In this document: one piece after another, positions 46,215 to 55,210 of the stretch
Layout of the letters: each line of letters begins with the position of its first letter
How positions within the stretch are numbered: the stretch's first letter is position 1
NCBI GenBank assembly: GCA_963728165.1
Contig: CAVSIY010000004.1
Location: forward strand, 186,001 to 250,000
DNA: 64,000 bases
Reading direction: 5' to 3'
DNA from: Hyphomicrobium_A sp963728165
GTDB taxonomy: Bacteria; Pseudomonadota; Alphaproteobacteria; Rhizobiales; Hyphomicrobiaceae
Notes under the pieces: generated by a model
What the model saw: only the letters and a program-made list of their open reading frames with translations
What the model was told of the DNA's origin: nothing
The model's database searches: none
Made by a program: the position numbers and the translations under genes

Positions 46215-47267
46215 CTAGCAGCAGCCCCCGCCGCCTGCCGCAGCCGCAGCACTTTCTGCGAACGGGATTGAGGTTCCGCACCCGGGGAAGATGCCATAGT
46301 GAGTGGAAAAATCGCCGATAAAATCGAAGTAAGACGCAAAGCGCGTGTCCGCCAGCATGCGCCAGGTGTTGCCGCACACGGGGAACACCTTGCCGCGCTC
46401 GATGAGGTGATGTCCGTCGAGCACGAAGGCGTCGGGCTCCTCGAGAAGACCGCCCTTGTAGATCACTGCCTGACCGTAGTCCTCGCACGCGCTCTCAAGC
46501 CCTGAGAGCTTGAAGAGCCGATAGGTCGCGGAGAAGAACTTGGCCTGGCCGAGCTTGGCCTTGACCGCCTGGTCCGTGATCTCGATGGGGCGGCTCGCCA
46601 CCAGGCGCGGATCGAGAAAGCCCGCTTGCTTGGCGAGCGGCAGGAAGTCGTTCCAGTAGAGCGCGCCGCCGAGGCACTCGCCGTAAAGGACGGGATCGGA
46701 CCTGACGGCTTCGGGCAGGCGCCTGTCGGAGTAGACGTCGGCGAAATAGAGCTCACCGCCGGGCTTCAAGAGGTCGAAGGCACCACGCAGCACCGCCGCC
46801 TTGTCGACCGACAGGTTGATGACGCAGTTGGAGACGACGACGTCGAAGCTTTGCGGCGCGAGCCCCAGCTGATCGAGCTTCTCGATGTAGCCCTGCAGGA
46901 AGTGCACGTTGGTCTTGGGGTAGCCGAAGCGCGCCATGTGCCAGCCGACGTGCTCATTGGCCGTGGCGAGCTGCTCGTCTGTCATGTCGACGCCGACGAT
47001 CTCGCCCTCAGGCCCGACCAGCTGGGCAAGCATGTATGAATCGCGGCCCGAGCCCGACCCCAGATCGAGAAGGCGCCGGCCTTCGAGTGCGGCGGGTGCC
47101 ACCAGACCGCAGCCGTAGTACCGCGCCGTCACCTCCGGATGCACGTTCTCGAGAAGCCGCTCCAGGTACCCCGGCAAAGAGCCGGCGTCGCAGCAGGCAG
47201 AAGTCTTCAAATCGGCAGAGCTCTTCAGCGTCTTCCCGTAATAGTCTTTGACGACCTCGAGTTGCAT
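46215..47267 (-). CDS. arsM: Arsenite S-adenosylmethionine methyltransferase ArsM
   Basis: Methylates As(III) to volatile or less toxic methylarsenicals. The protein is 350 residues from the ATG at 47267 (AGGAG seven bases upstream); in-frame ATGs at 47270 and 47291 are alternatives. The SAM site reads LLDLGSGSGRDSYMLAQLVG and VGVDMTDEQL. The arsenic-binding cysteines are at TSACCD, VVSNCVINLS and LYGECLGGALYW. The C-terminus ends in a Cys-rich GGGGCC. No ArsR or ArsC gene is present nearby; only an aquaporin remnant follows. Confidence 0.93.
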   Translation of the reverse strand: MQLEVVKDYYGKTLKSSADLKTSACCDAGSLPGYLERLLENVHPEVTARYYGCGLVAPAALEGRRLLDLGSGSGRDSYMLAQLVGPEGEIVGVDMTDEQLATANEHVGWHMARFGYPKTNVHFLQGYIEKLDQLGLAPQSFDVVVSNCVINLSVDKAAVLRGAFDLLKPGGELYFADVYSDRRLPEAVRSDPVLYGECLGGALYWNDFLPLAKQAGFLDPRLVASRPIEITDQAVKAKLGQAKFFSATYRLFKLSGLESACEDYGQAVIYKGGLLEEPDAFVLDGHHLIERGKVFPVCGNTWRMLADTRFASYFDFIGDFSTHYGIFPGCGTSIPFAESAAAAAGGGGCC

Positions 47268-47517
47268 CATCCGGCTCCTGAACGCTGTCATCGAAATTAG
47301 AAGCGTATTCTATTCCTCTTCGCACCAATGATGGCTCGAGTTACACCGAGCCGGCGAAGCCCTTGTCAACGCCCGACCCAAGTCCCTGCTTTCGCGACCG
47401 ATCTTGGAACGGGAGTTGGCACTCGTGCCACCATAGGTATTGGCTGGAAGAAAATCGTCACTAGATTCAGGTATGTTTGACCCTCGAAACACCCAATGAG
47501 AAGAGGGAGATTCCCAA

Positions 47518-48120
47518 ATGGTTCAACCAATGTCACCCGCCGGCCTCGAATCGCGCCTCATCGCCTCGCGTCGGCTCATCGCCGAGAAGTGGGGCTGGTT
47601 CCTGGCACTCGGCATCGCACTCATCATCATCGGCTTCGCAGCCATCGTCTTCCCATTCCTCGCAACTGTCGCTGCCAAGACCCTGCTCGGGTGGCTGTTC
47701 CTGATCGGCGGCGTGCTCATGATCATCCACGCGTTCTCCGCCCAGGGCTGGTCGGGTGTTCTGTGGAGCCTCTTGGTCGGCGTCCTCTACCTCGTGGCCG
47801 GCGGCTACCTGGCCTTCTTCCCGCTCACCGGTCTGCTGACGCTTGCCTTCCTCCTCATCATCCTCTTTGCCGCGGAAGGCATCTTCGAGGTCATCATGGC
47901 GTTCAGGGTGCGCCCGCACGAGGGGTGGGGCTTCCTCCTCTTGAGCGGCATCGCAGCGCTCGTGGTCGCCTTCCTGATCGCGATGGGCCTGCCGGGCTCG
48001 GCCACGTGGGCGCTCGGCTTGCTCGTCGGCATCAACCTCCTGTTCTCGGGCTGGAGCTACGTGTTCCTGGCGCTCGCCGGCCGGCGCGCGCACGAGTCCG
48101 GCGCAACGGTAGCGGCGTAA
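47518..48120 (+). CDS. HdeD family acid-resistance membrane protein (DUF308)
   Basis: A 200-residue protein with six helices in three DUF308 pairs (WGWFLALGIALIIIGFAAIVFPFLATVAAKTLLGWLFLIGGVLMIIHAF, then two similar units). HdeD helps E. coli survive acid at high cell density; the molecular action is unknown. It lies alone in the islet between arsM and the aldolase gene. Its ATG follows GAGGGAG at about ten bases. Confidence 0.88.
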   Translation: MVQPMSPAGLESRLIASRRLIAEKWGWFLALGIALIIIGFAAIVFPFLATVAAKTLLGWLFLIGGVLMIIHAFSAQGWSGVLWSLLVGVLYLVAGGYLAFFPLTGLLTLAFLLIILFAAEGIFEVIMAFRVRPHEGWGFLLLSGIAALVVAFLIAMGLPGSATWALGLLVGINLLFSGWSYVFLALAGRRAHESGATVAA

Positions 48121-48230
48121 CGGAGACCCGATTGAGGGGAAATTTAACAGCTTAGGAGTATTCAGTTTCCGGCTCGGCGGCGCGCGTTTGCTGCCGAGCC
48201 CTACATGACTGATTAGGGATTGCGTTCGTC

Positions 48231-48521
48231 ATGAGACTGTTAGCGCTGTCTGCCGTCGCCTTGCTCGGCGGCGCCCTCGCCCTCAACGCCATCGACACCA
48301 CACTGGCGCCCGAGGCGCTAGCCCAGGACCAGATGTCGGCAGACATCATCGCCGTGCAGATCCGCAAGCAGGGCTTCACCTGCGACAAGCCGGAGAAAGC
48401 CGAAAAGGACTCCAGTGCCGACCGCCCCGATCTGCCCGTGTGGATCCTCAATTGCGGCAACGCGGTCTATCGCGTCGAGCTGGTTGCCAACATGGCCGCC
48501 AAGGTCGAGCAGATCGACTGA
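48231..48521 (+). CDS. Small secreted protein, unknown function (96 aa)
   Basis: A 96-residue product with a signal peptide (MRLLALSAVALLGGALALNA, cleavage possibly after ALA near residue 31). The mature part has two cysteines (GFTCDKPEKAEKD and LNCGNAVYRVELV) that may pair. The pattern resembles short alphaproteobacterial periplasmic proteins without known function. It is 110 bases from hdeD on the same strand. Confidence 0.7.
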   Translation: MRLLALSAVALLGGALALNAIDTTLAPEALAQDQMSADIIAVQIRKQGFTCDKPEKAEKDSSADRPDLPVWILNCGNAVYRVELVANMAAKVEQID

Positions 48522-48541
48522 AGGTCGGCAACGCGCACGTG

Positions 48542-48976
48542 TCAGGTGCGCCAGGGGTGCGCCGGGATCTCGCTGGCACCCACGGACTTGCAGCCTGCCA
48601 GCGCGACCGCGTGATCGTTCTCCACCGCGCTGCCGCTTACGCCGATAGCGCCGATGAGCACGCCCTCGTCGTCAACGATGGGCAGGCCTCCGGGGAACGT
48701 GATCAGCCCCTCGTTGGAATGCTCAATGCCGTAAAGAGATTTGCCGGGCTGCGACAGCTTGCCGATCTCGCCCGTCGGCATCATGAAGAATACCGCCGTC
48801 TTCGCCTTCTTGATGGCGATGTCGATGGAGCCGACCCAGGCGTCGTCCATGCGCAGGAACGCCTTCAGGTTCGCACCCGAGTCGACGATCGCAATGCACA
48901 TCTGCGTGTCGATCTTCACCGCCTTCTTGCGCGCGGCCTCGATCGCCTTCTGCGCCTGTTCCATCGTGACGTGCAT
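48542..48976 (-). CDS. GlcG/HbpS heme-degrading/binding domain protein
   Basis: A 144-residue single-domain protein of the GlcG/HbpS fold: AIEAARKKAVKIDTQMCIAIVDSGANLKAFLRMDDAWVGSIDIAIKKAKTA, then GGLPIVDDEGVLIGAIGVSGSAVENDHAVA. HbpS members bind heme or cobalamin and often sense redox state; GlcG homologs accompany glycolate genes. Neither partner set is present here. The active role is unclear. It starts at 48976. Confidence 0.86.
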   Translation of the reverse strand: MHVTMEQAQKAIEAARKKAVKIDTQMCIAIVDSGANLKAFLRMDDAWVGSIDIAIKKAKTAVFFMMPTGEIGKLSQPGKSLYGIEHSNEGLITFPGGLPIVDDEGVLIGAIGVSGSAVENDHAVALAGCKSVGASEIPAHPWRT

Positions 48977-49131
48977 GGGTGTCTCCGTTGATGCGTCCGT
49001 CGTAGGCCGCGACGCTGCAGGGCACGGTGTAAATTTCCTGCAAATGTCCGACCTAAGATACCGACAATAGGCTCTTGGCCGGTGTCAGACCGGAGGGTCA
49101 GACACCGAGTTCACGCGAGGCTGTAGCCTTC

Positions 49132-50163
49132 TTAGGCAGCCTTCTCCAGCTTCTCGCTCCATTTTCCGAGCGCTGCGAGCGAGTTCATCTTGGCGCGATG
49201 CGTGAAGGCGCGCTGGCCCGCGGCCACGTTCTCCGACTTGCCGCCCCAAGCATGCAGGGCCGCGTGCTGCAGCGCGCGACCGTAGGAGAAGGTGAGCGTC
49301 CACGGCACGCCGCCGATCTGGTTCATGAGCGAGAGGTTCTCGGTTGCCTGCTCGTCCGACTGGCCGCCGGAGAGGAAGGCGATGCCGGGAATGGCGGCGG
49401 GCACCGTCGACTTGAGGCACTTGATGGTCAGCTCGGCCACCTGCTGCGGGGTCGCCTGCTTGGGGCACTTCTGGCCGGCGATGATCATGTTGGGCTTCAA
49501 GATCATGCCGTCGAGTTGAACGCGCGCGTCATAGAGCTCGCGGAAGACGGTGCGCTGCGTCCACTCCGTCACCTCATAGCAGCGCTCGATCGAATGGTCG
49601 GCGTGCGGGCCGTCCATGAGCACTTCCGGCTCCACGATCGGAACGATGCCGGCCTCCTGGGCGAGCGCGGCATAGCGGGCGAGCGCGTGCGCGTTGGCCT
49701 TGATGCAGTTCCAGGTGGGCGTGCCGTGCGCGATGGTGATCACCGCGCGCCACTTGGCAAAGCGGGCGCCGAGCTTGTAGTACGCGGCGAAGCGCTCACG
49801 CAGGCCGTCGAGGCCCTCGGTCACCTTCTCGATGTCGACGGTGGGGCCGGCAAGCGGCTTGGCGCCCTCGTCCACCTTGATGCCGGCGATGGCGCCCGCG
49901 GCTTTGATGATGTCGACGAGCGGCGTGCCGTCCTTGGCCTTCTGGCGGATGGTCTCGTCATAGAGGATGACGCCGGAGACGTGGTTCTTCATGCCGTCGG
50001 CGCGAAACAGCATCTCGCGGTAGTCGCGGCGCACATCCTCGGTGGAGGTGACGCCGATCTCGTCAAAGCGCTTCTTGATGGTCCCGGAGCTTTCGTCGGC
50101 GGCGAGAAGGCCCTTGCCCGGAGCGACCATGGCGTTGGCGATGTCGGAGAGCGTCTCAGTCAT
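49132..50163 (-). CDS. fbaB: Fructose-bisphosphate aldolase, class I
   Basis: A 343-residue Schiff-base aldolase of the vertebrate-like class I. GKGLLAADESSGTIKKRF and YREMLFRADG open the barrel. IVPIVEPEVLMDGPH and GMILKPNMIIAGQKCP contain the conserved Glu and the Schiff-base Lys region, and PGIAFLSGGQSDEQATENL the phosphate site. Residue spacing matches rhizobial FbaB. It cleaves fructose 1,6-bisphosphate, and acts in reverse in gluconeogenesis, which fits ppdK elsewhere in the window. The ATG is at 50163; the frame stays open to 50466. Confidence 0.94.
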   Translation of the reverse strand: MTETLSDIANAMVAPGKGLLAADESSGTIKKRFDEIGVTSTEDVRRDYREMLFRADGMKNHVSGVILYDETIRQKAKDGTPLVDIIKAAGAIAGIKVDEGAKPLAGPTVDIEKVTEGLDGLRERFAAYYKLGARFAKWRAVITIAHGTPTWNCIKANAHALARYAALAQEAGIVPIVEPEVLMDGPHADHSIERCYEVTEWTQRTVFRELYDARVQLDGMILKPNMIIAGQKCPKQATPQQVAELTIKCLKSTVPAAIPGIAFLSGGQSDEQATENLSLMNQIGGVPWTLTFSYGRALQHAALHAWGGKSENVAAGQRAFTHRAKMNSLAALGKWSEKLEKAA

Positions 50164-50533
50164 GGGGCGACCTCTTGTCGGGTGGTCTTTGGATTCCGCT
50201 GACGAGGACTTAGCGCCAATTCGCCATCGGGGCCAGAGGCCAACGACCGGCCAGCGGCGCAACCCACACAAAGACCGCCTCGGCAGCACTGCGCGTGCCG
50301 CCGATTGCGCACGGCAAAAGTATATAGTCGCCACGGGCCGCTGCGCGGGCCGCCGGCCTGCCGACATGCCAAACCGTTGGTTAGCGGTTGGCGCTGCGTG
50401 ACCACTTGCGGTGGCGCCGTCGTCTTTCGCGCGGGCAGGAGACGTGCATAAATGTGATTGCGACATCGAAAGGCCAAAAGGGCGATCGAAGCTCGAGATT
50501 CAAGAATAAAGACTTGGTGTGGAGGGACGATCG
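50164..50533. other. Divergent promoter region of fbaB and the CHRD gene
   Basis: A 370-base gap between two divergent starts. No convincing stem-loop, repeat or protein frame is seen. A GC-rich palindromic patch lies near 50335-50360. Confidence 0.45.
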
Positions 50534-50941
50534 ATGACGGCAACGGCCATTCGCAACGGCGCCCTGGCGGCGCTGCTGTTCGTCGCCTCGGCGGTCCCGG
50601 CGCTCGCCGAGACGCTGGCGTTCAAGGCGAATCTCGCGCCCGTGGCCGGCAGCAACAGCAAGGCTACCGGCACGCTGACGATGGAATATGACACCAGCTC
50701 CAAGAAGCTCACGTGGCAGGGCAGCTACCGCGGGCTCGGCACCTACGCCACCGCCGCCAACCTGCACGGACCCGGCGGCGCCATCGTGGTGCACCTGCGC
50801 ACGACCGACAGCCCGTTCGAGGGCACGACCCTAGTCCCCGACAAGCAGGCCGCCGACCTGATCGGCGGGCGCTGGTACATTCTCGTGCGCTCCGCCGCCT
50901 ATCCCAACGGCGAGCTGCGCGGCGACATCGTGCACAACTAG
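50534..50941 (+). CDS. Exported CHRD-domain protein
   Basis: A 135-residue protein. A signal peptide (GALAALLFVASAVPALA) is followed by a single CHRD domain: LAFKANLAPVAGSNSKATGTLTMEYD, TYATAANLHGPGGAIVVHLR, LIGGRWYILVRSAAYPNGELRGDI. The last part (Y-N-HT..PNGEIRG) is the family signature. The CHRD domain was first described in chordin; its bacterial function is not known. The start at 50534 follows GGAGGG, ten bases upstream. Confidence 0.88.
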   Translation: MTATAIRNGALAALLFVASAVPALAETLAFKANLAPVAGSNSKATGTLTMEYDTSSKKLTWQGSYRGLGTYATAANLHGPGGAIVVHLRTTDSPFEGTTLVPDKQAADLIGGRWYILVRSAAYPNGELRGDIVHN

Positions 50942-50984
50942 CTCTGTTGCGCGCATTGCGCCGCTCGGTCGAGCCTGACCGGGA

Positions 50985-51588
50985 TCAAAGATTGCGCGCG
51001 ACCGTGAACAGACGCCGCTGCAAGAACACGCTGTAGCTTTCGTTTTGCATCGCCTCCAGGCCCGTGCGCTTGAGCAGCGCCTCGGCCGCCTGCGCTTCCG
51101 GCGAACTCTATCGCCACGCTCTGCACGCGATCATCGCCGATGACGAGCTCTGTGAACTCCGCCTCGCAGTCCCCCAGATCAAAGAGTGTGCGCTCCTTGT
51201 CCACGACGACTGCGGCAAGGGCTGCCTGCTCGGCGGCGAACGCGATGAGCGCGGCTTCGCTGAACGGCGCCTCGCCCTCGAACTCCACGTCCATCCCCAG
51301 CGCCGGCGCCACCGTGTTCTCGATATCTGCGGCCGGCACCGGAAAGGCGGACTTGAAGACGGGCCGCCACTGCTCGAGCAACCGCAGGCGCCCCAAGAGC
51401 CCCTTCACCTCCAAGCGGTGGGCCCGGATCTTCACGTTCGATTCCACGTTGAGCCGGGTCACGATGTAGGTCTCGCGGCTTTTGGGCTGCGCTGCGCCCG
51501 CCCCGAGCGCGGCGAAAGCATCCCTGGCAGCGGTCAAGTCGCTGCCGAAGAGGCGGAACTCGAAGCGGGTGACGTCCTGAAACTTCAT
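50985..51588 (-). pseudogene. Uncharacterised protein, frameshifted near the C-terminus
   Basis: About 200 residues if repaired. The N-terminal 160 residues read MKFQDVTRFEFRLFGSDL, ETYIVTRLNVESNVKIRAHRLEVKGLLGRLRLLEQWRPVFKSAFP and ERTLFDLGDCEAEFTELVIGDD in one frame. An extra A at 51104-51105 then shifts the frame. The other frame continues as SPEAQAAEALLKRTGLEAMQNESYSVFLQRRL and stops at 50985. The alternating charged pattern (E-x-R-K ... E-T-E-L) suggests a CYTH-like tunnel barrel, but this is a guess. It lies downstream of kbl on the same strand. Confidence 0.6.
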
Positions 51589-51600
51589 GGGGGCCGGGCC

Positions 51601-52827
51601 TCAAGCAGCAAAGCGGGCGAGAGCGGCAAGCGCCTCGTCGATGTCGGCCGTGGTGTGGTCGGCCGAGATCTGAAAGCGGATCTCCTCCTCGCCCTTGGGC
51701 ACGACGGGATAGTTCAAGCCGGTGGCGAGAATGGCGCTCGCGCGCAGGTGGGCGACGAGACGCCGGGTGCGCTCGGTGTCGCGCACCAACAGCGGCACGA
51801 CCGGGTGCTCGCCGGTAACCGTCTCGAGCCCGAGCCGCTCGAGCCCCTGCCGGAAGCGGGCGGTCATGGCGCGCAGGTGCGCCAGCGCCCCGCGGCCGTG
51901 CTCGCCGTCGAGTCGGTCGACGGCGACGCGCGCAGCCTCGGCCTCCGCCGGCGTGATGGGGTTGGAATAGATGTAGAAGGGCGAGGTCTCACGCAGGTAG
52001 CCGATGATGGTCTTATTGCCGACGACGTAGCCGCCGTTGACGCCGAAGGCCTTGCCCAGCGTGCCGACGAGCAGGTCGACCCCGGCGCAGGCCGTGACCT
52101 CCTCGGTGCCGCGGCCCGTCGCCCCGAAGGCGCCGACGCCGTGCGAATCATCTGCCACCACGATGACGTTCTCGGCAAAGCTCGCATCGAAGCTGGCGGC
52201 CAGCGCCATGATCTTGTCGAGGGGGGCATGGTCGCCGCGCATGGAGAAGACGCCGTCGGTGACGACGATGGCCCGGGCGCACGTCCTCGCCACGTCCTCG
52301 AGCTGCCGCTCCAGATCGGCAAGGTCGAGGTGGCGATAGACGCGCTTCTCGGCCGGCCGCGCCAGCGCGATCGCATTGATGATGCAGCTGTGGTTGAGCG
52401 CGTCGCTGATCACGGCGGTCTTATCCGTGATGAGCGGCGGCAGCGTGCCCATGACGGTGGCGTAGGCGGAGGAGAACAGCATGGCCGCCTCGCGGCCGTG
52501 GAACGCGGCGAGCCGCGCCTCGAGCGCGACATGGGGCGCCCAGGTGCCGGAGATGAAGCGCACCGCGCCCGGCCCCGTGCCGTAGCGGTGCACCGCCTCG
52601 TCCTCGGCGGCCATGACGCGCGCGTCGAAAGAGAGACCCAGATAGCTGTTGGAGTTCATGCGCAGGAAGGGCGTGTCGCCGCAGCCCTCGATCAGAAAGC
52701 GCGGGCCCTTGCCGGCAGCCGGCGGCAGAACCGCGCGGGTGACGCTCTCGGCCCCTTTCAGCCGGCCGGAGCCCGACAGCTCGTCGAGCTTTGCTTCCAG
52801 AAGCGGCGTCAACCTCTCGGTCGGCAT
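51601..52827 (-). CDS. kbl: 2-amino-3-ketobutyrate CoA ligase (glycine C-acetyltransferase)
   Basis: A 408-residue PLP enzyme of the alpha-oxoamine synthase group. NSNSYLGLSFDARV, GPGAVRFISGTWAPHVALEARLAAFHGRE, ISDALNHSCIINAIAL, VVTDGVFSMRGDHAPL, VVADDSHGVGAFGATGRGTEE and LLVGTLGKAFGVNGGY (PLP Lys) are all visible. Splits 2-amino-3-ketobutyrate with CoA to glycine and acetyl-CoA. Its partner, threonine dehydrogenase, is directly upstream on the same strand (22 bases), so the pair turns threonine into glycine. Confidence 0.92.
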   Translation of the reverse strand: MPTERLTPLLEAKLDELSGSGRLKGAESVTRAVLPPAAGKGPRFLIEGCGDTPFLRMNSNSYLGLSFDARVMAAEDEAVHRYGTGPGAVRFISGTWAPHVALEARLAAFHGREAAMLFSSAYATVMGTLPPLITDKTAVISDALNHSCIINAIALARPAEKRVYRHLDLADLERQLEDVARTCARAIVVTDGVFSMRGDHAPLDKIMALAASFDASFAENVIVVADDSHGVGAFGATGRGTEEVTACAGVDLLVGTLGKAFGVNGGYVVGNKTIIGYLRETSPFYIYSNPITPAEAEAARVAVDRLDGEHGRGALAHLRAMTARFRQGLERLGLETVTGEHPVVPLLVRDTERTRRLVAHLRASAILATGLNYPVVPKGEEEIRFQISADHTTADIDEALAALARFAA

Positions 52828-52849
52828 TGCGACCTCCTTACTCGTGTGC

Positions 52850-53816
52850 CTAGCGGCCGCGCGCGGCGGCGGCCCTCGCCTGCAAGCGCGCCAGCATGTC
52901 CTCGGTCATCGAGCCAAGGTCGAAGCGCGGCGCAAAGCCCCAATCGGCACGCGCGGCACTTTCGTCCAGCGACCGCGGCCAGCTGTCGGCGATGGCCTGG
53001 CGCACGGGATCAACCTCATAGTCGACGGTGAAGCTCGGAATGTGCTTCGCGATGGCCGCGGCGATCTCGGCGGGCGTCACGCTCATGGCCGTCACATTGT
53101 AGGCGTTGCGGTGATTGAGGCGCGCAACGTCGGCCTCCATCAGCTGCATCATGGCAGCGATTGCGTCGGGCATGTACATCATGTCGAGGCGCGTATCCGC
53201 TGACAGGAAGCAGGTGTAGCTGGCAAAGCGCACCGCATGCGTGAACATCTCCACGGCGTAGTCGGTGGTGCCGCCGCCAGGCGCGGCGACGTAGGAGACG
53301 AGGCCCGGGAGCCGCAGGCCGCGCGTATCGACGCCGAAGCGGCTGGCGTAGTAGTCGCACAAGAGCTCGCCCGCGACCTTGGTGATCCCATAGATCGTGG
53401 TGGGGCGCTGCACGGTGACCTGCGGCGTGGCATCGCGCGGTGTTGTCGGCCCGAAGGCGCCGATGGAGCTCGGGAAGAACACTTGGGCGCCGTACTCGCG
53501 CGCCACCTCCAGCACGTTATAGAGGCCGCTCATGTTGACGCTCCAGGCGAGTTGGGGCGCGGCCTCGGCGGACGCCGACAGGAGGGCTGCCAGATGATAG
53601 ATGGTGCCGACGTCGTAGCGGCGCACCGCCTCGTGCAGCTGGTTTGAACTCGGTGCAGTCGAGATGCCCGTAGGGAGCGAGTGCTGCCGCCCCGGCAGGA
53701 GGCAGCACCTTGAGGTCGGTCGCGATCACGCGCTCAGGCCCGTAGCGGGCGCGCAGCGCCGGCACCAGCTCGGAGCCGATTTGGCCAAGCGCACCCGTCA
53801 CCAGGATCGTCGCCAT
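52850..53816 (-). pseudogene. tdh: L-threonine 3-dehydrogenase of the extended SDR type, frameshifted
   Basis: The N-terminus ILVTGALGQIGSELVPALRARYGPERVIATD and YGHLDCTEF is in one frame. The rest (QLHEAVRRYDVGTIYHLAALLSA, FPSSIGAFG, TIYGITKVAGELLCDYY, RLPGLVSYVAAPGGGTTDYAVEMF) is in another. One extra base in the TTT at 53643-53645 explains the break; repaired, the protein has about 322 residues. GLVSYVAAPGGGTTDYAVE is a hallmark of GalE-like threonine dehydrogenases. The homopolymer location makes a sequencing error likely. Cotranscribed with kbl. Confidence 0.82.
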
Positions 53817-53853
53817 CTAAGCCTCCGTGCGCAGCGCCGGTTGGCGCACCCCG

Positions 53854-54858
53854 TCACTGATAGTAGCCGCGGTACCATTCGACGAAGCGCGCAAGTCCCT
53901 GCTCGATCGGCGTCGCCGGCTTGAAGCCGACGTCAGCGACGAGATCGTCGACGTCGGCATAGGTGTTGGGCACGTCGCCCGGCTGCATGGGCAGGAAGTT
54001 CTTCTTCGCCTCGCGCCCCAGCGCCGTCTCCAGGCAGGCGATGAAGTGCATGAGCTCTACGGGATTGTTGTTGCCGATGTTGTAGAGCCGGTAGGGCGCC
54101 GACGAGGTGGCGGGATCGGGCTTGTCGCCGCTCCAATCGGGGTTGGGAGCGGCAATGTGATCGGCGGTACGCACCACGCCTTCGACGATGTCGTCGATGT
54201 AGGTGAAGTCGCGCGCATGATGGCCGTTGTTGAAGACGTCGATCGGCTCACCAGCGAGAATCTTGCGGGTGAAGATGAAGGGCGCCATGTCAGGCCGCCC
54301 CCAGGGCCCGTATACGGTGAAGAAGCGCAAGGCCGTCACCGGCAGGCGATAGAGGTGCGCATAGGTGTGCGCCATCAGCTCGTTCGCCTTCTTGGAGGCG
54401 GCATAGAGGCTCAAGGGGTGGTCGACGTTCTGGTGCACGCTGTAGGGCATCGCCGTGTTGGCGCCGTAGACGGAGCTGGAGGAGGCCAGCACAAGGTGCT
54501 CGACCTGATGGTGGCGGCACCCCTCGAGGACATGCAGCGTGCCGACGATGTTGGAATCGACATAGGCGTGTGGGTTCGCAAGCGAGTAGCGCACGCCGGG
54601 CTGCGCGGCGAGATGAATGACACGCTGCGGCCGGCTCTCGGCGAACAGCGCCGCCATGCCGGCACGGTCGGTCAGATCCAGCCTGTGGAAAGTGAAGCCG
54701 TTGCGCCCTTGGAGCCTGGAAAGGCGCGCCTCTTTGAGCTTTACGTCGTAGTAGGTATTGAGATTGTCGAGCCCGACGACCTCATCGCCGCGGTCGAGGA
54801 GCGCTTTCGCCGTGTGGTAGCCGATGAACCCCGCAGCCCCGGTAACGAGAAATCGCAT
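53854..54858 (-). CDS. lpsL: NAD-dependent epimerase, UDP-glucuronate 4-epimerase type
   Basis: A 334-residue extended SDR. FLVTGAAGFIGYHTAKALLDRGDEVVGLDNLNTYYD, HLAAQPGVRYSLANPHAYVDSNIVGTLHVLEGCRHH, the catalytic Ser/Tyr/Lys in SSSSVYGAN and YAASKKANELMAHTYAHLY, and FTVYGPWGRPDMAPFIF are all typical of UDP-glucuronate 4-epimerases such as rhizobial LpsL. It makes UDP-galacturonate for lipopolysaccharide or capsule. The gene lies at the edge of the polysaccharide region. Confidence 0.88.
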   Translation of the reverse strand: MRFLVTGAAGFIGYHTAKALLDRGDEVVGLDNLNTYYDVKLKEARLSRLQGRNGFTFHRLDLTDRAGMAALFAESRPQRVIHLAAQPGVRYSLANPHAYVDSNIVGTLHVLEGCRHHQVEHLVLASSSSVYGANTAMPYSVHQNVDHPLSLYAASKKANELMAHTYAHLYRLPVTALRFFTVYGPWGRPDMAPFIFTRKILAGEPIDVFNNGHHARDFTYIDDIVEGVVRTADHIAAPNPDWSGDKPDPATSSAPYRLYNIGNNNPVELMHFIACLETALGREAKKNFLPMQPGDVPNTYADVDDLVADVGFKPATPIEQGLARFVEWYRGYYQ

Positions 54859-55210
54859 GATTCTTAACCTTGCGGATCACCGCGCCCGCCCCGGCCGCTA
54901 TCGCGCCGACGGTGGAGGCCGCAGGCCGCGGCTAAGTGATACCGGAGCGCCTGTCAAGGCGCGGGAGAATGGCATTCCTTCGGTCGGGTTGCGAGGCTGA
55001 CGGCGAGCGGATAGATTGCGGCCGCCATTGAAAGGCTATCTTCGGCATGAGGGTGCACAATCCTCTTAGAAGACCTAAATTGCGCCTAGGATCGACCGCC
55101 GCAAATCCCTTAAGCTGGGGGCGCCGGCGTGGCGCCAGGGCGTCTCACGTAGAGCCGAAGAGACAAAAAAGCATGTATAACTTGAGCGGCGCATTTGGTC
55201 GGGGAGGGCA
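54859..55210. other. Intergenic region before the polysaccharide genes
   Basis: A 352-base gap between the divergent epimerase and SIS-domain genes. No coding frame, repeat or clear hairpin is seen; GGGGAGGG before the GTG at 55211 is the ribosome site of the next gene. Confidence 0.45.
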
